A stretch of 6,132 nucleotides of DNA from Bacillota bacterium (GTDB lineage Bacteria; Bacillota; Clostridia; Lachnospirales; Lachnospiraceae), in NCBI GenBank assembly GCA_023460575.1, contig JAEWPQ010000012.1, forward strand, positions 1-6,132. Reading direction: 5' to 3'. Position numbers and translations under genes: made by a program. The notes below the pieces were generated by a model. That model was not told the origin of the DNA, ran no database searches, and saw only the letters and a list, made by a program, of their open reading frames with translations. Below are positions 1-4,949 of the stretch, one piece after another; the first letter of the stretch is position 1; each line of letters starts with the position of its first letter.

Positions 1-299
1 AGGTGAGCATGACAGTTAAGGATAATGCCATTACAGCTGTTACCTGGGACTGCATAAAGGAAGACGGAACCAAAAAGAGCCAGCTTTCCATGGATGGAAA
101 GTATGTCATGACAGAAAAAGGTCTTAAATGGCATGAACAGGCAGAAGCAGTGGTCGGTTATGTATTGGAACACCAGTCACTGGAAGGTCTTGTGAACGAA
201 AAAGGCTACACAGATTCCGTATCCTCTGTCAGCATTAACTTAATGGGATTTGTAAACGGAGTAAAAGACTGTTTAAGCCAGGCATCAAAGCAGCAGTAG
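1..299 (+). CDS. FMN-binding-domain protein, 3' part only
   Basis: This is the C-terminal 98 codons of a protein that runs in from the left edge; the reading frame is open at position 3 and the GTG there is an internal Val, not a start. The visible part reads as an FMN-binding domain of the membrane-anchored lipoprotein type (COG4939-like): a beta-strand segment V-S-M-T-V-K-D-N-A-I-T-A-V, then a DGTKKS...MDGKY...KWHEQAEAV helix region, then D-S-V-S-S-V-S followed by a final helix ending in SKQQ. In this family a Dxx(S/T)GA(T/S) motif can receive FMN covalently from an ApbE-type transferase. Here residues 71-77 of the visible part match only loosely, with Ser in the acceptor position. A signal peptide or lipobox, if present, lies outside the window. 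The family call is recognition by eye; an outward-facing flavoprotein role is inferred. Confidence 0.78.
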   Translation, partial: VSMTVKDNAITAVTWDCIKEDGTKKSQLSMDGKYVMTEKGLKWHEQAEAVVGYVLEHQSLEGLVNEKGYTDSVSSVSINLMGFVNGVKDCLSQASKQQ

Positions 300-309
300 A
301 TTCAAAGAT

Positions 310-355
310 TCCCGGAAACCGGCAGGAATTGCCCTTTTCCGGGATTTTTCTTTTT
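310..355 (+). terminator. Intrinsic terminator after the FMN-binding gene
   Basis: A perfect 9-bp stem pairs 310-318 (TCCCGGAAA) with 336-344 (TTTCCGGGA). A smaller GGC/GCC stem (321-323 with 331-333) lies inside the loop. The tract TTTTTCTTTTT follows at 345-355. It begins 11 bases after the stop codon, so it should end the upstream transcript, and the next gene would need its own promoter or partial read-through. Confidence 0.92.
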
Positions 356-370
356 ACACCGGTACGTAAG

Positions 371-379
371 TGTGATAAG
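371..379 (+). promoter_or_regulatory. Weak candidate extended -10 promoter for the Gx-family gene
   Basis: TGT (371-373) directly precedes GATAAG (374-379), which resembles an extended -10 element. The hexamer 17 bases upstream (351-356, TTTTTA) is a poor -35 and overlaps the terminator U tract. It is proposed because the terminator should block transcription from upstream and only about 60 bases remain before the start codon. The assignment is weak. Confidence 0.25.
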
Positions 380-414
380 ATGAAATCTGCAGGTTAAAAA
401 GAAGGAGCTTTGAA

Positions 415-930
415 ATGAATAAAAAGAAATCGGCACACATGGCCGCACTATATGGAATGCTGATTGCACTTGCCTTTGTTCTCAGCTTTGTGGAAAGTCT
501 CATTCCCATCTCCCTTGGTATACCGGGTGTAAAACTGGGGTTGGCAAATCTGGTAACCGTTGTGGGGCTTTACACCGTGGGAACCTCCGGAACCATAGTT
601 GTCTCTCTTCTTAGAATTGTACTGACAGGATTTACGTTCGGGAACCTTTTTGCCATGCTGTACAGTCTGGCTGGCTGGGGACTGAGCATTATCATTATGG
701 TTCTTTGCAAAAAAAAGAACTGGTTTGGAACTTCAGGAATCAGTATTCTGGGAGGAATCGGACATAATATCGGACAGATTACTGTGGCAGCCTTTGTTGT
801 GAAACAGGCGGGGGTGTTTTTTTATCTTCCAATGCTGTTAATAGCCGGTACAGCAGCAGGTCTGGTCATTGGAATACTTGGATCCATGATTATCAGCAGA
901 ATCAAGGATGTTATAAAAAAATTGTATTAA
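415..930 (+). CDS. Gx transporter family membrane protein (HepI / EetB-like)
   Basis: A 171-residue, very hydrophobic protein with about five membrane segments (roughly residues 9-30, 44-70, 77-98, 108-132 and 137-160) and a basic C-terminal tail (RIKDVIKKLY). The segment GIPGVKLGLANLV (35-47) and the GGIGHNIGQ stretch (113-121) are hallmarks of the family named both 'Gx transporter' and 'heptaprenyl diphosphate synthase component I'. The latter name is probably misleading: no prenyltransferase aspartate-rich motif is visible, and the fold resembles small ECF substrate-binding membrane subunits. In Firmicutes these genes often lie beside FMN-binding lipoproteins, ApbE and NusG-domain-II proteins, and the Listeria extracellular electron transfer locus includes a relative called EetB. 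The FMN-binding gene upstream fits that setting. The site AAGGAG (402-407), 7 bases before the ATG, supports the start. The transported substrate is unknown. Confidence 0.85.
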   Translation: MNKKKSAHMAALYGMLIALAFVLSFVESLIPISLGIPGVKLGLANLVTVVGLYTVGTSGTIVVSLLRIVLTGFTFGNLFAMLYSLAGWGLSIIIMVLCKKKNWFGTSGISILGGIGHNIGQITVAAFVVKQAGVFFYLPMLLIAGTAAGLVIGILGSMIISRIKDVIKKLY

Positions 931-947
931 ATGAGAAATATATTATA

Positions 948-976
948 TTGTGTTAAGGCTTTGTCAAAGGTATAAT
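948..976 (+). promoter_or_regulatory. Likely galT promoter
   Basis: A consensus -10 TATAAT lies at 971-976, and TTGTGT (948-953, 3 of 6 matches to TTGACA) lies upstream with a 17-base spacer. Transcription would start near 983. The -10 box contains the ATG at 975, so that ATG would not be in the message, in agreement with a GalT start at 1020. There is no terminator between the Gx-family gene and this point, so read-through is also possible. Confidence 0.55.
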
Positions 977-1004
977 GGGAGAGACAAAAGATGGAATGAT
1001 ATCC

Positions 1005-1010
1005 AGGAGG
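1005..1010 (+). promoter_or_regulatory. Ribosome binding site that decides the GalT start
   Basis: A perfect AGGAGG sits 9 bases before the ATG at 1020. The in-frame ATG at 975 has no comparable site before it. This favours 1020 as the true start and makes the N-terminus MIDKAIKKLVTYGL, which is typical of the family. Confidence 0.88.
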
Positions 1011-1019
1011 AATAGCAGA

Positions 1020-2537
1020 ATGATTGATAAGGCAATTAAGAAACTGGTAACTTATGGGCTGGAAACAGGGCTGATCAGTGAAGAAGACCGTTATTATGCA
1101 GTAAATCAGATCCTCGACGTATTGTGGCTGGACGAGTATGAAGAGCCGCAGGGTGAGCCGGGTGATATAGATTTGGAAGAGGTGCTGGGCGAATTGCTGG
1201 ATTACGCTTTTGAAACGGGTATCATTCCTGAAAACAGCATTACATACAGGGACTTACTTGATACGAAGCTGATGAACTGTCTGATGCCAAGACCAAGCGA
1301 AGTGGAAACCAGATTCTGGGGATTATACAATCATCAGTCGCCTCAGGCAGCCACTGAATATTATTATAATCTGAGTCAGGATTCTGATTATATCAGACGG
1401 TATCGGATAAAAAAAGATATGAGATGGGTCACTGCTTCCAAATACGGAGATCTGGATATCACCATTAATTTATCAAAGCCGGAAAAAGATCCAAAAGCCA
1501 TTGCAGCAGCAAAGCTTGCAAAACAAAGCGGTTATCCCAAATGTCAGCTTTGCATGGAGAACGAGGGGTATTCAGGAAGAACGGATCATCCAGCGAGAAA
1601 TAATCACAGAATCATACGCTTAAAGATCAATAACAGCCAGTGGGGATTTCAATACTCTCCCTATGTTTATTATAATGAACACTGTATTGTTTTCAACGGA
1701 AATCATACCCCCATGAAGATCGAAAGGGACACCTTTGTAAAATTATTTGATTTTGTAAAGCAGTTTCCTCATTATTTTCTGGGTTCTAATGCAGATCTTC
1801 CCATTGTAGGTGGATCAATCTTATCCCATGACCATTTTCAGGGAGGAAATTATGATTTTGCAATGGCGAAAGCGAAAGAGGAAGAGCAGTTTTGTATAAA
1901 GGGATTTGAACATGTGACAGCAGGTATCGTGAAATGGCCCATGTCTGTTCTGCGTACAAGAAGCAAAAACCCGGAGGATTTAATAGAACTTGGTACAAAA
2001 GTACTGGAATCCTGGAGAGCTTATACCGATGAATCAGTCTTTGTTTTTGCAAGTACTGACGGACAGCCTCATAATACCATTACCCCCATTGCAAGAAAAC
2101 GGGGCGATGAATATGAACTGGATCTTGTACTGAGAAATAATATTACGACGAATGAATTTCCTTACGGAGTCTATCATCCCCATGAGGAGCTGCACCATAT
2201 AAAGAAAGAAAATATTGGCTTAATTGAAGTGATGGGACTTGCTGTTCTTCCCTCCAGACTGAAGACTGAGTTAAATCTCATATCGGAATACCTGATTGAA
2301 GGCAGAGACTTAAGAAGCAACGAAACTATTGAAAAGCATGGAGACTGGGTTGATTCCTTCCGCACAGGATACCAATCCTTTACGAAAGATAATATAGATG
2401 ACATATTAAAAAAAGAGGTTGGCCTTGTGTTTGAACGGGTGCTTGAGGATGCCGGTGTGTTCAAATACGATGAGGAAGGAAGAGCCGGATTTAAGCGCTT
2501 TCTCACCAGCATGGGATTTATACCGGTGCCACAATAG
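1020..2537 (+). CDS. galT: UTP-hexose-1-phosphate uridylyltransferase, class II GalT
   Basis: A cytoplasmic enzyme of galactose use (Leloir pathway) that swaps UMP between UDP-glucose and galactose 1-phosphate, giving glucose 1-phosphate and UDP-galactose. With the start at 1020 it has 505 residues, the normal length for the Firmicutes class II family, which is longer than the E. coli type. The active-site region reads LPIVGGSILSHDHFQGG; the HxHxQ motif is H270-D-H272-F-Q274, and by analogy with E. coli GalT the second His should carry the UMP. A CxxC pair lies at C175/C178, followed by HPARNNHR. Other family stretches are NTITPIARK and GVYHPHEELHHIKKENIG near the C-terminal third. No galK, galE or galactose regulator is visible nearby, so in this window it is an orphan Leloir gene. 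A longer 520-residue form from ATG 975 is possible but poorly supported. Confidence 0.95.
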   Translation: MIDKAIKKLVTYGLETGLISEEDRYYAVNQILDVLWLDEYEEPQGEPGDIDLEEVLGELLDYAFETGIIPENSITYRDLLDTKLMNCLMPRPSEVETRFWGLYNHQSPQAATEYYYNLSQDSDYIRRYRIKKDMRWVTASKYGDLDITINLSKPEKDPKAIAAAKLAKQSGYPKCQLCMENEGYSGRTDHPARNNHRIIRLKINNSQWGFQYSPYVYYNEHCIVFNGNHTPMKIERDTFVKLFDFVKQFPHYFLGSNADLPIVGGSILSHDHFQGGNYDFAMAKAKEEEQFCIKGFEHVTAGIVKWPMSVLRTRSKNPEDLIELGTKVLESWRAYTDESVFVFASTDGQPHNTITPIARKRGDEYELDLVLRNNITTNEFPYGVYHPHEELHHIKKENIGLIEVMGLAVLPSRLKTELNLISEYLIEGRDLRSNETIEKHGDWVDSFRTGYQSFTKDNIDDILKKEVGLVFERVLEDAGVFKYDEEGRAGFKRFLTSMGFIPVPQ

Positions 2538-2569
2538 AAAGACTGTGGTACTATCAGATAGAATCATGT

Positions 2570-2598
2570 TTGTAATTATGCTCCCTTTGAGTTATATT
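2570..2598 (+). promoter_or_regulatory. Candidate promoter for the YitT-family gene
   Basis: TTGTAA (2570-2575, 4 of 6 to consensus) and TATATT (2593-2598, 5 of 6) are separated by 17 bases. Transcription would start near 2605, about 75 bases before the YitT start codon. Because galT has no terminator, co-transcription with galT remains possible. Confidence 0.5.
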
Positions 2599-2656
2599 CT
2601 AGTGGGAACGGATGGAAATACTCCGTTTACTGAATACGGAACCGGACTGATGAGCC

Positions 2657-2664
2657 GGAGGGGG
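2657..2664 (+). promoter_or_regulatory. Distant purine-rich ribosome site for the YitT gene
   Basis: GGAGGGGG is the only good ribosome site upstream of ATG 2679, but 14 bases separate the two, longer than the usual 6-9. Upstream codons in the frame are open back to 2634 but offer no ATG, GTG or TTG, so 2679 stays the best start. The spacing may mean modest translation. Confidence 0.5.
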
Positions 2665-2678
2665 ACATATTAACAGTC

Positions 2679-3542
2679 ATGAAGCAGATAGAAAATAAAA
2701 CACTGAGAACGCTTACGGAGTATGGACTGATAACGTTCAGTATCTGGATTATGGTGGTGGGGATTTACTTCTTTAAATTTCCCAATAATTTTGCTTTCGG
2801 AGGTGTGACAGGGTTTGCGACTGTGATCGGCGCATTAACCCATTGGTCAGCAAGTCAGTTTACTACTATAGTGAACACTGTGCTGCTTGTGCTTGGATTT
2901 CTGTTTTTAGGACGAGGTTTTGGTGTTAAGACCGTCTATGCCAGTGTCCTGATGTCGGTTTTCTTATATATTCTGGAAAAGGTATGTCCAATTTCCGGAC
3001 CGCTGACAAAAGAGCCGTTACTGGAACTGATTTTTGCCATACTTCTGCCAAGTGTTGGAACTGCGATTCTGTTTAATATCGGAGCATCCAGCGGAGGCAC
3101 GGATATTATTGCGATGATATTAAAACGGTATACCAGCTTTAATATCGGAACGGTTCTTCTGTTAGTGGATGTAACCGGAGTGATTATGGCTTATTTTGTT
3201 TTCGGACCAGAAACGGGACTGTTTTCTTCTCTGGGATTAATGGCAAAGTCACTGGTAATTGACGATGTCATTGAGAACATGAATCTTTGTAAATGCTTCA
3301 GCATCATTTGCGATGATCCAGCTCCCATCTGCGATTATATTATTCATGGACTGAATCGCAGCGCTACGGTATATGAAGCACAGGGTGCTTTCAGCCACCA
3401 TAAAAAGACGGTGATTCTGACAACCATGAAGCGATCTCAGGCACTTAAGCTTCGGAATTATATACGCAGTGTGGAACCGTCTGCATTTGTTCTCATTTCC
3501 AATTCAAGCGAAATTATAGGCAAGGGATTTCTTGCCAGTTAA
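2679..3542 (+). CDS. YitT family membrane protein (DUF161 + DUF2179)
   Basis: A 287-residue membrane protein of the YitT family, common in Firmicutes in several paralogues; its transport or other activity is not firmly established. The N-terminal domain (about residues 13-200) has roughly five to six hydrophobic segments and the family motif SSGGTDI at 136-142. An FPNNFAFGGVTGFA stretch (34-47) is also typical. The C-terminal soluble DUF2179 domain (about 205-285) contains GLNRSATVYEAQGAFSHHKK (223-242), then a strand VILTTM, and ends with EIIGKGF. That domain resembles PII-like small-ligand sensors and probably faces the cytoplasm. The length matches the family and nothing appears broken. 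Its start is weakly set because of the distant ribosome site. A terminator follows directly, so the gene ends its transcription unit and has no visible tie to the ABC importer downstream. Confidence 0.93.
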   Translation: MKQIENKTLRTLTEYGLITFSIWIMVVGIYFFKFPNNFAFGGVTGFATVIGALTHWSASQFTTIVNTVLLVLGFLFLGRGFGVKTVYASVLMSVFLYILEKVCPISGPLTKEPLLELIFAILLPSVGTAILFNIGASSGGTDIIAMILKRYTSFNIGTVLLLVDVTGVIMAYFVFGPETGLFSSLGLMAKSLVIDDVIENMNLCKCFSIICDDPAPICDYIIHGLNRSATVYEAQGAFSHHKKTVILTTMKRSQALKLRNYIRSVEPSAFVLISNSSEIIGKGFLAS

Positions 3543-3550
3543 AGAATAGA

Positions 3551-3584
3551 AAAAAACCGAAGGACTGATGTTCTTCGGTTTTTT
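3551..3584 (+). terminator. Strong intrinsic terminator after the YitT gene
   Basis: A perfect 12-bp stem pairs 3551-3562 (AAAAAACCGAAG) with 3573-3584 (CTTCGGTTTTTT) around a 10-base loop. The right arm ends in six T, and the left arm begins with six A, so the structure could also act on the opposite strand. It isolates the YitT transcript from the ABC operon. Confidence 0.94.
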
Positions 3585-3679
3585 GCATAAAATAGACTGA
3601 TTTTATAATGCGAAATTAGTTAAAAATGATGAAAATGCACTTTAACACTTTAAAAACACATAAATTTAAAGTAATAAAA
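3585..3679 (+). promoter_or_regulatory. AT-rich region upstream of the ABC operon promoter
   Basis: A non-coding, very AT-rich stretch; positions 3641-3680 hold only five G or C in 40 bases, so it could act as an UP element that stimulates RNA polymerase. A second -10-like TATAAT lies at 3604-3609, but its only -35 candidate (TTTGCA at 3582-3587, 16-base spacer) overlaps the terminator, so it is doubtful. The repeats described at 3638-3672 lie within this stretch. Confidence 0.45.
3638..3672. repeat. Tandem CACTTTAA repeats with an inverted partner, possible operator
   Basis: CACTTTAA occurs twice head to tail (3638-3645 and 3646-3653). ACTTTAAA (3647-3654) is matched by its reverse complement TTTAAAGT at 3665-3672. 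The cluster ends eight bases before the -35 box of the ABC operon, a usual position for an activator or repressor site. The region is AT-rich, so part of the pattern could be chance. Confidence 0.4.
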
Positions 3680-3708
3680 TTGACGGAGGTTATTTTTTGT
3701 AGTATGAT
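3680..3708 (+). promoter_or_regulatory. Near-consensus promoter of the ABC importer operon
   Basis: TTGACG (3680-3685) and TATGAT (3703-3708) each match consensus at five of six bases and are separated by exactly 17. Transcription would start near 3715, leaving a leader of about 45 bases. A small palindrome GTTC-T-GAAC (3718-3726) sits just after the expected start and could be an operator. The leader is too short for a T-box or a typical riboswitch. Confidence 0.8.
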
Positions 3709-3759
3709 ACAAATTAAGTTCTGAACAGGACAAGTTTTAGAAGGAAGAGGAGAAAAATT

Positions 3760-4800
3760 ATGAAAAAGAAAGCGAAAGCATTATCCCTGGCACTTGTTAG
3801 TGTCATGATGTTGTCCCTTGCTGCATGCTCCGGCAAGGCGCCTGAAAAGACGGAGACAGCTGCGGATACCACAGCAGCAGAAAGTTCTGAAAAAGCAGGC
3901 GAAGCAGCGACGACTGCTGCAAAAACAGCAGATGGAAAACAGTATAAAATAGGAGTTCTTCAGCTGGTTCAGCACACGGCTTTGGATGCTTCTAATAAAG
4001 GATTTATTCAGGCACTGGATGATGCTGGCTTAAACTATACAGTTGATCAGCAGAACGCTTCCGGTGACCAGCCAACCTGTCAGACGATTGCCAGCAAGCT
4101 GGTAAATGACGGGAATGATTTGATTCTTGCCATAGCAACTCCGGCAGCTCAGGCTGTTGCAGGCGCAACCAGCGAGATACCAGTACTTGTAACGGCTGTT
4201 ACTGATCCGGCAGCTTCCGATCTGGTTGAAAGCAATGAAGTACCAGGAGGCAATATTACCGGTACCTCAGATCTGACGCCTGTAAAAGAACAGATCTCCT
4301 TATTAAAGAAGATTCTCCCGGATGCAAAAACAGTAGGTGTTCTTTACTGTACTGCTGAATCCAACTCTGAAATTCAGGCAAAGATGGCAAAAGAAGCAAT
4401 TGAGGCGGAAGGAATGACAGCCGTGGATTACACGGTTTCCAGCTCCAATGAGATCCAGACAGTTGTTACCTCCATGGTGGGAAAAGTGAATGCAATCTAT
4501 GCACCGACAGATAATACCATTGCAGCAGGTATGACTACGGTAGCGATGGTTGCCAACGAAAATAAAATTCCTGTAATCTGCGGAGAAGAAGGAATGGTAA
4601 AAGCAGGCGGTCTTGCAACTTATGGTATCGATTATTATGAGCTAGGTTATTTAACCGGCAAGCAGGCAGTGAAGATCTTAACTGAAGGCGGAGACGTTTC
4701 TAAAATGCCGATTGAATATCTTCCCCTTGAAAAGTGCAAACTGTCTGTAAATGAAGAAACTGCAAAGACACTGGGTATTGATTTATCCGGTCTGAAATAA
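3760..4800 (+). CDS. ABC importer substrate-binding lipoprotein, TrpX-like
   Basis: The solute-capturing component of an ABC importer, anchored outside the membrane. The signal peptide is MKKKAKALSLALVSVMMLSL with lipobox LAAC and lipidated C23. A flexible Ala/Thr/Glu/Lys-rich linker follows to about residue 60. The binding domain begins YKIGVLQLVQHTALD (62-75) and is of the ABC_sub_bind type (PF04392, COG2984): TPAAQ at 127-131, TDP at 148-150, GTSDL at 168-172, a domain hinge near 190, and GGLATYGIDYYELG at 283-296. The total of 346 residues fits the family. Relatives called TrpX are linked to tryptophan or other aromatic amino acids, but the family is broad and the ligand cannot be read from sequence alone. 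The ribosome site GAGGAG (3747-3752), 7 bases before ATG, supports the start. It is the first gene of an operon with the permease and ATPase downstream. Confidence 0.93.
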   Translation: MKKKAKALSLALVSVMMLSLAACSGKAPEKTETAADTTAAESSEKAGEAATTAAKTADGKQYKIGVLQLVQHTALDASNKGFIQALDDAGLNYTVDQQNASGDQPTCQTIASKLVNDGNDLILAIATPAAQAVAGATSEIPVLVTAVTDPAASDLVESNEVPGGNITGTSDLTPVKEQISLLKKILPDAKTVGVLYCTAESNSEIQAKMAKEAIEAEGMTAVDYTVSSSNEIQTVVTSMVGKVNAIYAPTDNTIAAGMTTVAMVANENKIPVICGEEGMVKAGGLATYGIDYYELGYLTGKQAVKILTEGGDVSKMPIEYLPLEKCKLSVNEETAKTLGIDLSGLK

Positions 4801-4829
4801 ACACATAAAGAAAATAATAGTTGGAACGA

Positions 4830-4857
4830 ACAGGCGGTCTGGAAAACGACCGCCTGT
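4830..4857 (+). promoter_or_regulatory. GC-rich hairpin after the binding-protein gene
   Basis: A perfect 10-bp stem pairs ACAGGCGGTC (4830-4839) with GACCGCCTGT (4848-4857) around an 8-base loop TGGAAAAC. No U tract follows, so it is a poor intrinsic terminator. It is a better candidate for an mRNA-stabilising or processing hairpin that shields the binding-protein message from 3' decay. Confidence 0.8.
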
Positions 4858-4867
4858 AATCCATAGA

Positions 4868-4910
4868 TGCTTTACATAAAAGATGAATCAGGCATTTTTT
4901 ATGTAAGGCA
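4868..4910 (+). promoter_or_regulatory. Long AU-rich hairpin that competes with an alternative stem
   Basis: A 14-bp stem pairs 4868-4881 (TGCTTTACATAAAA) with 4897-4910 (TTTTATGTAAGGCA), with one G-T wobble. It can be extended by two more pairs (4882-4883 with 4895-4896). CAGGCAT in the loop region (4889-4895) can instead pair with ATGCCTG at 4914-4920, a form that excludes the long stem. The run of T at 4895-4900 lies in the stem rather than after it, so it does not look like an ordinary terminator. Confidence 0.7.
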
Positions 4911-4949
4911 TTTATGCCTGTGAAAAGAAAGTATGCGGAGGAATGATTG

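Larger units (their letters stand above)
2538..2678 (+). other. Gap between galT and the YitT gene, with leader RNA
   Basis: A 141-base non-coding gap. No intrinsic terminator follows galT. The first third holds the candidate promoter at 2570-2598, and the rest would be a leader of about 75 bases. Short inverted repeats are TCCGT/ACGGA (2622-2626 with 2636-2640) and CCGG/CCGG (2642-2645 with 2655-2658). CTCCG at 2621-2625 could also pair with CGGAG at 2656-2660, which overlaps the ribosome site. All these stems are short and may not be functional. Confidence 0.5.
4801..4949 (+). promoter_or_regulatory. Gap inside the ABC operon, rich in RNA hairpins
   Basis: A 149-base non-coding gap between the binding protein and the permease, long compared with the 2-base gap to the ATPase. 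It contains the two hairpins described at 4830-4857 and 4868-4910, an alternative stem ending at 4920, and the permease ribosome site GGAGGA (4937-4942). No convincing promoter is seen. Such gaps commonly protect the upstream mRNA segment or reduce read-through, so that binding protein exceeds permease; that role is inferred here. Confidence 0.6.

Noticed and set aside
415..930. Calling this gene a heptaprenyl diphosphate synthase subunit
   Set aside because: The family carries that name by history, but the protein is almost entirely membrane segments, lacks prenyltransferase aspartate-rich motifs, and no catalytic partner gene is visible.
1786..2512. Open frames on the minus strand inside galT (1786-2052, 2174-2512)
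   Set aside because: They lie wholly opposite a clear galT gene, have no family features or ribosome sites, and read as low-complexity shadow translations. The minus frames opposite the binding protein and permease (3781-3975, 5120-5398, 5411-5680, 5614-5916) were rejected for the same reasons.
2642..2666. CTGATGAG resembling the conserved core of a hammerhead ribozyme
   Set aside because: The required GAAA segment after stem II and the flanking stems I and III are absent; only the short core matches.
2419..2673. 84-codon + strand frame running from within galT into the gap before the YitT gene
   Set aside because: It starts inside galT in another frame without a ribosome site and has no recognisable content. 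Its 35-codon tail from the ATG near 2566, ending five bases before the YitT ATG, was considered as a leader peptide but also lacks a ribosome site, and the predicted transcript would begin after that ATG.
4830..4857. Hairpin read as an intrinsic terminator for the binding-protein gene
   Set aside because: The stem is strong, but the bases after it (AATCCATAG) are not a U tract, and the permease and ATPase downstream have no clear promoter of their own.
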